Origin: Thalassobellus sp050294475
Lineage (GTDB): Bacteria; Bacteroidota; Bacteroidia; Flavobacteriales; Flavobacteriaceae
Length of the DNA: 64,000 nucleotides
Reading direction: 5' to 3'
Assembly: GCA_050294475.1 (NCBI GenBank)
Contig: JBNKOE010000012.1
Span: 62,001 to 126,000, forward strand
The position numbers were made by a program, and so were the translations under genes. The notes under the pieces are model-generated. The model worked only from the letters and a program-made list of their open reading frames with translations. It did no database searches and had not been told where the DNA came from. This document shows positions 8,666-17,718 of the stretch, piece after piece (the stretch's first letter is position 1; every line of letters starts with the position of its first letter).

Positions 8666-9568
8666 TTGAGTATTTCTGTAAATCATATTAGTAAATCGTA
8701 TAAAGACGTTAATGCTTTAAAAGATATTTCTTTTGAAGTAGAAAAAGGTGAGCTTTTTGGGCTCATTGGTCCCGATGGTGCTGGTAAAACAACCTTATTT
8801 CGCATTTTAACAACTCTTTTAATTGCAGATAAAGGAACAGCTACCGTTGTTGACTTTGATGTTTTTAATGATTATAAGAAAATACGAAATTGTGTTGGCT
8901 ATATGCCTGGGAAATTTTCATTATATCAAGATTTAACAGTCGAAGAAAATTTAAATTTCTTTGCTACTATTTTCGGAACTACCATTGAAGAAAATCACGA
9001 TTTAATTAAGGAAATTTATGTTCAAATAGAACCTTTTAAAACTCGTAGGGCAGGCAAACTTTCTGGAGGCATGAAACAAAAACTAGCTTTATGCTGTGCG
9101 CTTATTCACAAACCAGACGTTCTGTTTTTAGACGAGCCTACCACTGGAGTCGATCCTGTATCTCGTAAAGAATTTTGGGAAATGCTTAAACGTTTGCAAC
9201 AAAAAGGCATCACCATTTTAGTATCTACACCGTATATGGACGAAGCGCAACTTTGTGATAGAGTAGCTTTAATTCAAGACGGAAGCATTTTAGAAATAGA
9301 CACACCCAATGCACTTGTAAAAAAGTTTCCTAAAACCATTTATAATATTAAGGCTAATGATATGTTTCAGCTTATAAAAAGTTTGAAAGAGTATCCGCAT
9401 CAATATAGCGTGTATCCATTTGGAGAATTTGTGCATTATACAGATACCAGAGAACATTTTGATACAAAAGATTTATTACAGTTTTTAGAAACCGAAACAC
9501 TTTCTAAAATTATTATAGAAAAAACAGAACCTACAATAGAAGATTCTTTTATGGAATTGGCTAAATAA
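8666..9568 (+). CDS. ABC-2 transporter ATP-binding protein (YbhF N-half-like)
   Basis: A 300-aa ATPase. Walker A GPDGAGKT lies at residues 35-42, the signature KLSGGMKQKLALC near 137-149, and Walker B LFLDEPTTGVDP near 156-167. A 70-residue C-terminal extension follows. The start is a TTG at 8666, 6 bp after the OsmC stop; MSISVNHISKSY is the expected ABC N-terminus. In E. coli YbhF two such ATPase halves are fused, while here they are separate genes. This one matches the first half. Confidence 0.9.
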   Translation: MSISVNHISKSYKDVNALKDISFEVEKGELFGLIGPDGAGKTTLFRILTTLLIADKGTATVVDFDVFNDYKKIRNCVGYMPGKFSLYQDLTVEENLNFFATIFGTTIEENHDLIKEIYVQIEPFKTRRAGKLSGGMKQKLALCCALIHKPDVLFLDEPTTGVDPVSRKEFWEMLKRLQQKGITILVSTPYMDEAQLCDRVALIQDGSILEIDTPNALVKKFPKTIYNIKANDMFQLIKSLKEYPHQYSVYPFGEFVHYTDTREHFDTKDLLQFLETETLSKIIIEKTEPTIEDSFMELAK

Positions 9569-9592
9569 AATTAGTAGAATACTTAAAAAACA

Positions 9593-10321
9593 ATGAACGA
9601 CAACAAAGTTATACAAGTTAAAAATCTGACTAAAAAATTTGGTGATTTTACTGCTGTAAATGCTATAACATTTGATGTTGAAAAAGGGGAAATATTTGGT
9701 TTTTTAGGAGCCAATGGCGCAGGAAAAACAACAGCTATGAAAATGCTTATAGGTATTTCTAATCCTTCTTCTGGAGAAGCAAATGTTGCTGGTTTTAATG
9801 TATTTACCAATGCTGATGATGTAAAAAAAAACATTGGATATATGAGTCAGAAATTTGCCTTGTATGACGATTTAACAGTTCGAGAAAACATTACTTTTTT
9901 TGGTGGTATTTATGGATTGTCTAGAGCTCAAATTAAAGAAAAATCTAATGCTCTAATAGAAGAATTAGGCTTGGAAGAAGTTAGCAATAATCTAGTTAGT
10001 GCTTTGCCTTTAGGATGGAAACAAAAAATGGCCTTTTCGGTGGCATTATTACACAATCCTAAAATTGTGTTTTTAGATGAACCTACTGGTGGTGTAGATC
10101 CTATTACTAGACGCCAATTTTGGGAACTTATTTATAAAGCAGCAAACCAAGGAACAACCATTTTTGTTACAACACATTATATGGATGAAGCTGAATATTG
10201 TGACCGTGTATCTATTATGGTTAATGGAAAAATTGAGGCATTAAACACTCCTAAAAAGCTAAAAGAACAGTTTAAGACTGATAATATGAACGATGTGTTT
10301 TTAAAGCTAGCAAGAGGATGA
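9593..10321 (+). CDS. ABC-2 transporter ATP-binding protein (YbhF C-half-like)
   Basis: A 242-aa ATPase with Walker A GANGAGKT (39-46) and Walker B VFLDEPTGGVDP. The signature motif is degenerate: LPLGWKQKMA stands where LSGGQ is expected. This matches the second nucleotide-binding half of YbhF, so the two ATPases of this operon probably form a heterodimer with one canonical and one altered site. The stop codon overlaps the start of the next permease (ATGA). Confidence 0.9.
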   Translation: MNDNKVIQVKNLTKKFGDFTAVNAITFDVEKGEIFGFLGANGAGKTTAMKMLIGISNPSSGEANVAGFNVFTNADDVKKNIGYMSQKFALYDDLTVRENITFFGGIYGLSRAQIKEKSNALIEELGLEEVSNNLVSALPLGWKQKMAFSVALLHNPKIVFLDEPTGGVDPITRRQFWELIYKAANQGTTIFVTTHYMDEAEYCDRVSIMVNGKIEALNTPKKLKEQFKTDNMNDVFLKLARG

Positions 10322-11424
10322 AAAAATTTAAAGGTTTCATAAAAAAAGAATTCTACCATATTTTTAGAGATAAACGCTCATTGTTTATACTCTTTGGAAT
10401 GCCTATAGCTCAAATCATGCTTTTTGGATTTGCAATTACCAACGAAATAAATAATGTTGATATTGCTATTTTAGACCACGCTAAAGATGCTACCACACAA
10501 GAAATAATCAATAAAATATCAGCTTCCTCCTATTTTAGCATTCATCAGTTTATTGATAATGAATCAGATATTGAGTCTGTTTTCAAAAAAGGAAAAGTAA
10601 AAGCAATTTTAAATTTTAGAAAAGATTTCAGTAAAAATCTAATTAATGAAAATCACGCTACCCTACAAATAATTGCAGATGCCACAGATCCTAATACGGC
10701 TAATACAATTAGTAATTATATAAATGCAATCCTTTTAAATTATTTAAAAGAGCAAAATAAAGCTATTAAAATAGCTTACCAAATTGTGCCTCAAACCCGT
10801 ATGGTATATAATCCTGAACTAAAAAGTGTATATATGTTTGTACCTGGAGTTATGACCATAATTTTAATGTTGGTTTCTGCTATGATGACTTCTATTTCTA
10901 TTGCTAAAGAAAAAGAACTAGGTACTATGGAAATTTTATTGGTATCGCCTTTAAAACCATTTTTGGTTATAGTAGGCAAAGTATTTCCGTATATATTTTT
11001 ATCAATAATCAATGCCATAGTTATCATCATATTAAGCATATTTGTTTTTAAAATGCCAATTCAAGGAAGCCTGTTTCTATTAGGTTTAGAAAGTATTTTA
11101 TTTATTATCACATCATTAGCATTAGGTATTTTAATTTCAACTATTTCTGCAACACAACAAACTGCTATGATGATTTCATTAATGGGATTAATGCTTCCAA
11201 CTATTTTGTTATCTGGGTTTATTTTTCCTATTTCAAGTATGCCTCTACCCTTGCAAATTATTAGTAACATCATTCCTGCAAAATGGTTTATTATAATTGT
11301 AAAAGGCATTATGTTAAAAGGTGTCGGATTATCATTTATATGGAAAGAAACATTGGTTTTATTGGGTATGACGATTTTTTATATGGTAATAAGTGTGAAG
11401 AAATATAAAATTAGACTCGAATAA
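10318..11424 (+). CDS. ABC-2 transporter permease (YbhS/YbhR-like)
   Basis: A 368-aa permease. It has one N-terminal membrane helix (about 20-38), a large periplasmic domain with QQTR/NPELKSVYMFVPG, and five C-terminal helices including the typical SISIAKEKELGTMEILLVSPL cytoplasmic loop. It overlaps the ATPase gene by 4 bp and is followed 10 bp later by a second permease of the same type. The pair forms the membrane part of the efflux pump. Confidence 0.9.
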   Translation: MKKFKGFIKKEFYHIFRDKRSLFILFGMPIAQIMLFGFAITNEINNVDIAILDHAKDATTQEIINKISASSYFSIHQFIDNESDIESVFKKGKVKAILNFRKDFSKNLINENHATLQIIADATDPNTANTISNYINAILLNYLKEQNKAIKIAYQIVPQTRMVYNPELKSVYMFVPGVMTIILMLVSAMMTSISIAKEKELGTMEILLVSPLKPFLVIVGKVFPYIFLSIINAIVIIILSIFVFKMPIQGSLFLLGLESILFIITSLALGILISTISATQQTAMMISLMGLMLPTILLSGFIFPISSMPLPLQIISNIIPAKWFIIIVKGIMLKGVGLSFIWKETLVLLGMTIFYMVISVKKYKIRLE

Positions 11425-11434
11425 ATGTGAATAC

Positions 11435-12556
11435 ATGAAAACAATTTTATATATCATACAGAAAGAGTTTAAACAAATTTTTAGAAATAAAAGCATGTTG
11501 CCTATTATTTTTATCATGCCCTTGTTTCAACTTATTATTTTAGCTAATGCTGCTACGTTTGATATTAAGAATATCAAATTTGCTTATATAGATAATGATC
11601 ATTCTGCAACTTCTAGGGCTTTAATCGATAAATTTAGAGCTTCAAATTATTTTAATGTTTTAACTGTTTTGTCTTCAGAAAAAGAAGGAAATGCAGCTAT
11701 GCTTAAAGGTAAGGTTGATGTATTACTAGAAATACCAACACATTTTGAACATGATATACTAAAAGAAAAGTATGCCAATTTAGGAATTACTATAAACGCT
11801 ATTGATGGTGCTACTGCTGGTGTAGAAAACGTATATATAACCCAAATAATACGAGGCTTTAATAAACATTTAAAGACAGATTTACAAATAACTTCTAGTA
11901 GTAGTTTTAAACCTTTAAGCATAGTAAGCATTCCGTTGTTTTGGTATAATGAAACATTAAACTACAAAACCTTTATGGTTCCTGGTATTTTGGTGTTATT
12001 AGTAACTATGATTACTCTATTTCTTTCGGGAATGAATATTGTTCGAGAAAAAGAAATAGGCACCTTAGAGCAAATTAATGTAACTCCCATTAAAAAGAGT
12101 CAATTTATTATTGGGAAACTATTCCCCTTCTGGGTGATTGGATTAGGATTATTAAGTGTTGGATTAATTATAGCTAAGCTTATTTTTAATGTTCCTATGG
12201 TGGGTAGTTTACTCGTAATGTATTTCTTTACCTCGATATATTTATTAGTAGTTTTAGGTATTGGTTTATTTATATCAAATTTTACAAATACACAACAACA
12301 AGCCATGTTTATTGCTTGGTTTTTTATGGTTATTTTTATTTTAATGAGTGGCTTATTTACTCCCATTGAAAGTATGCCTGTATGGGCTCAAATTATCACA
12401 GAATTTAATCCTATTAAATATTTTGTTGAGGTGATGCGGATGGTAATGTTAAAAGGTTCAGGTTTTGTTGATATACTTCCGCAACTAGGAAAAACCATAT
12501 TATATGCACTTATTATGAACGGATTGGCTGTTTGGAGTTATAAGAAAACAACTTAA
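11435..12556 (+). CDS. ABC-2 transporter permease (YbhR/YbhS-like)
   Basis: A 373-aa permease with the same layout as its upstream neighbour: one N-terminal helix, an extracytoplasmic domain, then five helices with a NIVREKEIGTLEQINVTPI loop. It is the last gene of the TetR-controlled operon. The next gene (12565-13539) is convergent, with only 8 bp between the stop codons, and I see no clear terminator hairpin. Confidence 0.9.
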   Translation: MKTILYIIQKEFKQIFRNKSMLPIIFIMPLFQLIILANAATFDIKNIKFAYIDNDHSATSRALIDKFRASNYFNVLTVLSSEKEGNAAMLKGKVDVLLEIPTHFEHDILKEKYANLGITINAIDGATAGVENVYITQIIRGFNKHLKTDLQITSSSSFKPLSIVSIPLFWYNETLNYKTFMVPGILVLLVTMITLFLSGMNIVREKEIGTLEQINVTPIKKSQFIIGKLFPFWVIGLGLLSVGLIIAKLIFNVPMVGSLLVMYFFTSIYLLVVLGIGLFISNFTNTQQQAMFIAWFFMVIFILMSGLFTPIESMPVWAQIITEFNPIKYFVEVMRMVMLKGSGFVDILPQLGKTILYALIMNGLAVWSYKKTT

Positions 12557-12564
12557 AATAATTG

Positions 12565-13539
12565 TTACAATATTACATTAAACAAGTATCCAGAAATAAT
12601 AATACATAGTGCTACAACACTAAAAAATATAGCAATAAGCTTTATTGACATTACTTTTTTAAGAAGCATAGCTTCTGGTAGTGATAAGGCTACAACACCC
12701 ATCATAAAAGAAATAGCTGTACCCAACGGAATACCTTTGCTTACTAGTACTTGTACAACAGGAAGTATTCCAGAAGCATTTGAATACATGGGAACTGCTA
12801 AAATAGTTGCCATTGGAACAGCAAAAACATTATTCTTGTTCATATACTGCTCAAAAAAACCTTCAGGGATATAACCATGCATTATGCCTCCAATAGCAAT
12901 ACCAATTATTACATAAGGTATAACGCCTTTTAGTATTTTAATAGCATCATTATAAATAGCTGGTAATTTTTGCACAAAAGATTGACTAATTTCTTCTTGA
13001 CTATTTTGAGTAATGTTTGAAGCCATTAAAATCTCTTTTGCCCAAGGAGTTAATAGGGTATCAAGTTTTAAATGTTGCAAAATAAACCCTGAAATAGTTC
13101 CTAATAAAATACCACTAATTACATAAATTGCTGTTATTTTAATTCCGAAAAGCCCTAAAAACAATCCAATAGCAACTTCATTAACCAAAGGCGATGTTAT
13201 TAAAAAAGCGAAGGTAACTCCTAACGGAATTCCTCCTCGCACAAAACCAATAAACAAAGGAACTGAAGAGCATGAACAAAATGGTGTTACCACACCAAAG
13301 AGACTAGCCATAAAATAATCTAAACCAAAAAGTTTATGTGTAGTTAAGTAATTTTTAACTCTTTCAACAGGAAAATGGCTATTAACAAATCCCATCAAGA
13401 ATATAATTAGGATTAACAGTGTGATAATTTTAATACTATCGTAAATAAAAAAATCTAACGCTTTTGTGAAATGACTGTTTGGGTCTATTTGCAAAAATAA
13501 ATGCTCTAGTTTATTAACAAAATATAATAAATAACACAT
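12565..13539 (-). CDS. Permease of the DUF318/ArsP (SO_0444-like) family
   Basis: A 324-aa inner membrane protein with about eight hydrophobic helices. It carries the family signature TPFCSCSSVPLFIGF near residue 85 and ITSPLVNEVA after it. Related proteins are organoarsenical permeases (ArsP) or suspected Cu/Zn exporters. The CSCSS cysteines probably act in metal or metalloid binding. The gene lies 2 bp after a CAKC mini-thioredoxin, a pairing seen often with these permeases. No ArsR regulator is seen beside it. The substrate cannot be told from sequence alone. Confidence 0.82.
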   Translation of the reverse strand: MCYLLYFVNKLEHLFLQIDPNSHFTKALDFFIYDSIKIITLLILIIFLMGFVNSHFPVERVKNYLTTHKLFGLDYFMASLFGVVTPFCSCSSVPLFIGFVRGGIPLGVTFAFLITSPLVNEVAIGLFLGLFGIKITAIYVISGILLGTISGFILQHLKLDTLLTPWAKEILMASNITQNSQEEISQSFVQKLPAIYNDAIKILKGVIPYVIIGIAIGGIMHGYIPEGFFEQYMNKNNVFAVPMATILAVPMYSNASGILPVVQVLVSKGIPLGTAISFMMGVVALSLPEAMLLKKVMSIKLIAIFFSVVALCIIISGYLFNVIL

Positions 13540-13541
13540 TT

Positions 13542-13778
13542 CTATTTTGTTAACAACTCCAAGACTTCACTTTTAGAAGGAATTCTTCCTTTAACAACAA
13601 CGATACTATCAATTATTATTGCAGGTGTAGACATGATATTATAAGTCATTATTTCAGCAATATCTTCTACTTTTTCAATATTAGCATCAATATTGTTTTC
13701 GGTTACAACATCTTGTACAATATTAGTTACTGCTTTACATTTTGCACAGCCTGTACCTAAAATCTTAATTATTTTCAT
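13542..13778 (-). CDS. Small thioredoxin-fold (redox-active disulfide protein 2-like) protein
   Basis: A 78-aa single-domain thioredoxin-fold protein with a CAKC motif (C11, C14) and the cis-Pro segment MSTPAIIID. It has no signal peptide and is cytoplasmic. Such mini-thioredoxins accompany DUF318/ArsP permeases and may hand metals or reduce thiol-bound metalloid. It is the first gene of a two-gene unit with the permease. Confidence 0.85.
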   Translation of the reverse strand: MKIIKILGTGCAKCKAVTNIVQDVVTENNIDANIEKVEDIAEIMTYNIMSTPAIIIDSIVVVKGRIPSKSEVLELLTK

Positions 13779-13900
13779 CTGTTGTGGTTTTATGTATTTT
13801 TATCTCCTCAGATGTGATTTTACGCTCACTTTATATAGTCGATTTAATAATTATAATTTGTCATTTCCCTAGGATTAAAGAAAAAATAAATCATAATAAA

Positions 13901-14164
13901 TCAGTGTAAAGCTACACCAAGTTCATGAGGCTTTACATGATAATTATCATGTAATTCACCGTTAGAATAAGCTAAAACTCCAATGCTTTCAACAACTAAC
14001 ACAATATAACCATAGAAGAAAGGTGATTTGTTTAAGTTGATTAAAGAAAATCTATTAGTTTTCGGCATAAAATGTTTAGCAATTACATTTATTTGAAAAG
14101 ATTGCTTGAAAGATAATTCCTGAGATTTAAAGCATATTATTAATCGCTTTAAACCAATCATCAA
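13901..14164 (-). pseudogene. Possible relic of a membrane transporter (MFS-like N-terminus)
   Basis: An 87-codon open frame on the minus strand, overlapping the end of the GT9 gene by 38 bp. The stretch from about residue 34 (PKTNRFSLINLNKSPFFYG, then YIVLVVESIGVLA) looks like the first membrane helix of an MFS-type transporter. After about 30 residues the similarity stops and the frame ends. It is far too short for a transporter. I treat it as a decayed fragment or a chance frame, and not as a working gene. The 348 bp between the mini-thioredoxin and GT9 genes otherwise hold only the palindrome. Confidence 0.25.
13933..13954. promoter_or_regulatory. Perfect 22-bp palindrome
   Basis: Half-site TTACATGATAA is followed directly by its reverse complement with no spacer. 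No T tract follows, so it looks like a protein-binding site and not a terminator. It lies 155 bp upstream of the mini-thioredoxin/permease unit. A small hairpin, GTGTA-AAGC-TACAC, is at 13904-13917. Confidence 0.5.
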
Positions 14165-15170
14165 TATTTGTTTTATTGGTGTTTAACGCGATGCTTCCAT
14201 TACCGTAAGGTTCATAAATATTTTCATCTGTAACAGAAAAGAAACCAACTGTTGGCGTTAACGAAGCACTAGCTAAATGCATAACACCATTATCGGCAGC
14301 AATAAAAATAGAGGTGTTTTTTATAATAGCACCCATTTCTCGAATGTCTTTACTATAAAAATTAGGTGCTTTAAAGTTTATTTTCGAAATGTTTTCAATA
14401 GGTAACATTTCAATGATATTATAATCTGGAAACTCCTTTTTTAGGCGTGCATAAAATGTTTCCCACCAATCTTCAGAATAACACTTATTACCTGTTGCAT
14501 TCGTATAAATACAAATAGTCTTTTTATCATTCTTAATAATGTCATCTAAAATTTTCTTTCCTTTAGAAAGTTCAGACTCGCTTAACTTTATGTCAAGTAA
14601 CGGTATATCACTTTCGTTTTTAGGAAATCCTATTTTAGCTAAATAATGTCTTAAATTATAAACAGGATACTTTGAAATGTGGGCGTAATCACTATAAGTC
14701 GTTTCAATATCTTCATTTGTTTCTCCAAAAATTTTTATAGATGCATTTGCTAAATTTGTAAGCAATCTTCCTGAAGACGAGTTTTTATCTCCATTAATAA
14801 CTAAATCATAAGTTTCTTTTTTAATAGATAACCATCCTTTTGCATATTTTATCAAATTGCTAAATGGTTTTCTTGGTAGTTGGATTATTTTATCAACTTC
14901 TTTATAATTTTCAAAAACAGGATATGCAACACCACCCTTTACAAATAAATCTATTTTACAATCTGGAAATGTATTAATAACCTCTTTTACAATAGGTGTC
15001 AATAAAAGCTGATTTCCTAACCTATGATTAGGTCTAATAATTAAAACCTTTTTTATATCTGACACATTGAGAGCGCCAATTTTTGGTTCAGAATAAGAAC
15101 TACCAACATTCTTTGTAATGCTGTGAGTTATTTTCCTTCTAATTTGATTAATGCGTATTTTGAATGACAT
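14127..15170 (-). CDS. Glycosyltransferase family 9 (heptosyltransferase-like)
   Basis: A 347-aa GT9-type enzyme. The N-terminal Rossmann domain has VLIIRPNHRLGNQLLLTPI (residues 42-60), and the C-terminal domain has the donor-binding segment FIAADNGVMHLASA. GT9 enzymes transfer heptose or other sugars onto lipid A core or related glycans at the inner membrane face. The true acceptor here is unknown. It is monocistronic, with a Bacteroidota promoter 30 bp upstream. Confidence 0.87.
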   Translation of the reverse strand: MSFKIRINQIRRKITHSITKNVGSSYSEPKIGALNVSDIKKVLIIRPNHRLGNQLLLTPIVKEVINTFPDCKIDLFVKGGVAYPVFENYKEVDKIIQLPRKPFSNLIKYAKGWLSIKKETYDLVINGDKNSSSGRLLTNLANASIKIFGETNEDIETTYSDYAHISKYPVYNLRHYLAKIGFPKNESDIPLLDIKLSESELSKGKKILDDIIKNDKKTICIYTNATGNKCYSEDWWETFYARLKKEFPDYNIIEMLPIENISKINFKAPNFYSKDIREMGAIIKNTSIFIAADNGVMHLASASLTPTVGFFSVTDENIYEPYGNGSIALNTNKTNIDDWFKAINNML

Positions 15171-15199
15171 TTAGCTTTTTTATAAAAATAAAATCGAGG

Positions 15200-15207
15200 C
15201 AAAAATA
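15200..15207 (-). promoter_or_regulatory. Putative -7 promoter element of the GT9 gene
   Basis: The minus strand reads TATTTTTG, an exact TAnnTTTG match, 30 bp upstream of the GT9 start codon. I see nothing else clear in the intergenic stretch up to 15467. Confidence 0.5.
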
Positions 15208-15467
15208 CTAATTATAAGTACAATGATAATATTGTAGCTGTCATTATTACTAACTCGCTGTTATTTTACATATTCTTCAATTAACTTACTAAATCTGTTT
15301 CCAATAATCATTTATTTACACGAATCAAAATACAACATAATCAAATAGTTAGAAATAATTTAAAAATTATTTCAATCAAATGCAACCTTTCATTTTTTTA
15401 CTTGTCTATAATAGTAACTTAAAAATTAGAATTACTTTTAAGAGGAATTAGAGCTAGCATAATTTAA

Positions 15468-16010
15468 TTGGAAACGAATATTTTATACACACACAAAGAC
15501 CTTGTTGAAAGCAGCAAGTTAGGTGATAGAAACTCACAATATAAATTGTATGAACTCTATATTGATGCTATGTATAATGTTAGTATGCGGATGATGCGAA
15601 TAAAAGAAGATGCCGAAGATGTTGTACAAGAAAGTTTTGTTGAAGCATTTAATAATTTATCATCATTTAGGTATGAAAGTACTTTTGGTTCGTGGTTAAA
15701 ACGCATAGTAGTAAATAAAAGTATTAATTGTTTGAAGAAGAAAAAGATACCTGTAGTACCAATTGAAAATGAAATGTATCACATAAAATCTGATGATATC
15801 CAGGAAGAAGCTTTAGCAATGGATATAAAAAAGGTTATGGCAGGTATAAAACTTTTACCTTCTGGATATCAACAAATAATAAACTTGTATTTAATTGAAG
15901 GATACGATCATAGTGAGATTTCAGAAATATTAGATATAACAGCATCTACTTCTAAATCGCAATACCACAGAGCAAAGAAAAAATTAATTGAAATTATAAA
16001 GACATTATGA
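15468..16010 (+). CDS. ECF-type RNA polymerase sigma factor
   Basis: A 180-aa sigma-70 family factor. Region 2 includes EDAEDVVQESFVEAF (residues 48-61). Region 4 spans about 129-173 and ends in a helix-turn-helix (YDHSEISEILDITASTSKSQYHRAKKKL). An in-frame TAA directly precedes the TTG at 15468, so TTG must be the start; the first ATG would remove most of region 2. It overlaps the next gene by ATGA, and that gene encodes a single-pass membrane protein that is probably its anti-sigma factor. It likely directs transcription of the envelope cluster that follows. Confidence 0.9.
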   Translation: METNILYTHKDLVESSKLGDRNSQYKLYELYIDAMYNVSMRMMRIKEDAEDVVQESFVEAFNNLSSFRYESTFGSWLKRIVVNKSINCLKKKKIPVVPIENEMYHIKSDDIQEEALAMDIKKVMAGIKLLPSGYQQIINLYLIEGYDHSEISEILDITASTSKSQYHRAKKKLIEIIKTL

Positions 16011-16555
16011 TGGATGATTTTGAAAAAAATATAAGAGATAATAAATCTCTTTTTGATGAACATAAAGCAGACAGAAGTAAACTTTGGGCAAATATCGAAT
16101 CTAAATTAGATACACCAAAAGCTAAGCCAAAGGTTATAAAATTATGGCATAAACCTATGTTTAAAGTAGCCGCAACCATTGTTATTGCCTTAGGTATATT
16201 TTCTTTAGTAAATACTATGAATACAAATAGTGAAACCCAGAATAATAGCTTTGCTAATCAAGAACTAAATGATATTGATGCGCATTATAAAAGTTTGGTA
16301 GCTTACCAAGTTAAACTGGTTGATAAAAACACACAATTATCCGACAAGGAAAAGAAAGAATTCTTGTCTTTTATTGATGAATTGGATGTTGAATATGAAG
16401 CACTAAAATTAGAACTAAATAAAAATTTAGATAGTGAAATCATTTTAGAAGCTATTGTAATAAACTATAAGAAAAGAATAGAATTAATAGAGAACTTATT
16501 AAAGCAAATTAACAGTTCTAAAAATTTAGAAGATGAAGAAGCATACATTTTATAA
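16007..16555 (+). CDS. Putative anti-sigma factor, single-pass membrane protein
   Basis: A 182-aa protein with a cytoplasmic N-terminus (about 1-50, charged, with a LWANIESKL segment), one membrane helix (about 52-69) and a 110-residue periplasmic helical part. The arrangement and the 4-bp overlap with the ECF sigma gene fit an anti-sigma factor. The N-terminal half would bind the sigma factor and the outer half would sense envelope state. There is no clear zinc anti-sigma (ZAS) HxxxCxxC motif. Its 3' end overlaps the next gene by 23 bp. Confidence 0.72.
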   Translation: MMDDFEKNIRDNKSLFDEHKADRSKLWANIESKLDTPKAKPKVIKLWHKPMFKVAATIVIALGIFSLVNTMNTNSETQNNSFANQELNDIDAHYKSLVAYQVKLVDKNTQLSDKEKKEFLSFIDELDVEYEALKLELNKNLDSEIILEAIVINYKKRIELIENLLKQINSSKNLEDEEAYIL

Positions 16556-17621
16556 AAGAATAATGCTACTAATTTTAGTATTAGTAAGCTACTCAATACA
16601 GTCTCAAGAAATAGTGACGAAAAAAATTGAGAAAACATTTAAAATGACAAATGCCGGAGAATTGCATTTAGATAATAAGTATGGTAATATTTTAATTACC
16701 GGTTGGAATGAAAATAAAACAACCGTAGTTATTGATATTAAAGTAAGTAATAAGAAAAAAGATAACGCAAAAGATCTTATAGATAGAATTATTGCTAATA
16801 TTAAAAGTGCTGGCGATTATGTAAGTATAGCTTCTGAAATATCAGATAAAAACACCAGCTTTTTTTCAAGATATTTTAATAAAGTAAACCCTTTTGAATT
16901 TGATAAAAGCAATGTAGAAATTAACTATAAAGTTTACTTACCTATTAATGCCGAAATAGAAGTTACCAATAAGTTTGGAGATATTGTTATTGATAATTGG
17001 ACTGGTAGATTAAAAGCTAATTTAGAACATGGTGATTTATGGATAAATAGTATGGTGAATAATGCTAACATAGAAATGAAGTTTGGTAAACTTCGAGCTA
17101 AATCAATCACCTATGGAAACGTAAATCTAAAAAATGGTGATATTGATATTGAAAACTCTAAAAACTTACTATTAAGAACAAGCGGAAGTAATATAGAAAT
17201 AAATACAGTTACAAATCTAGAACTCTATTCTAGTAAAGATGAAATAGATTTGGAACACGTTGGAAATATTATAGGCGAAATTTATTTTTCAAAAGTGATG
17301 ACTCAAAGTATTGAAGACAAAATTAGTTTACTAATGCGTGTTGCAGAGTTAAGAATATTAAAAATAAACCAACCAGATGCTATGGTTGATATTAATCAAG
17401 AATCATCTGATATTCATATAAACATCAATGGTCTCTCCTTTAAGTTTAATGCTACTTTAGAGCAAGGCTTATTAAGACTTCCTAAAACATTTTCAAATAT
17501 TAATAGTAAAGTCATTAATAAAAGTGACAGACTTAGAGAAATTAAAGCTACTTACGGCAAAACAAAAGAAGGTGTCTTCTCTTTTACAGGAAAAAAAGGG
17601 GTTATTGTTTTAAATGAATAA
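16533..17621 (+). CDS. Exported DUF4097-type beta-helix protein
   Basis: A 362-aa protein with a signal peptide (about 1-25, ending IQSQ). The rest is made of short repeating beta strands in the style of DUF4097/putative adhesin proteins: GELHLDNKYGNILITGWNEN, VTNKFGDIVIDNW, NLKNGDIDIENSKN. These families form right-handed beta-helices and are common beside ECF sigma/anti-sigma pairs in Bacteroidota. It probably works in the periplasm or outer membrane as part of the same signalling cluster. The molecular role is unknown. Confidence 0.75.
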   Translation: MKKHTFYKRIMLLILVLVSYSIQSQEIVTKKIEKTFKMTNAGELHLDNKYGNILITGWNENKTTVVIDIKVSNKKKDNAKDLIDRIIANIKSAGDYVSIASEISDKNTSFFSRYFNKVNPFEFDKSNVEINYKVYLPINAEIEVTNKFGDIVIDNWTGRLKANLEHGDLWINSMVNNANIEMKFGKLRAKSITYGNVNLKNGDIDIENSKNLLLRTSGSNIEINTVTNLELYSSKDEIDLEHVGNIIGEIYFSKVMTQSIEDKISLLMRVAELRILKINQPDAMVDINQESSDIHININGLSFKFNATLEQGLLRLPKTFSNINSKVINKSDRLREIKATYGKTKEGVFSFTGKKGVIVLNE

Positions 17622-17718
17622 CACCATTAATTTACTAAGAATATAAAAAAACAACTTTATAATGCAACCTTTTAAAAATTGTGTTGTCTATAAATAATAA
17701 CTATACAAATAAACAGCC

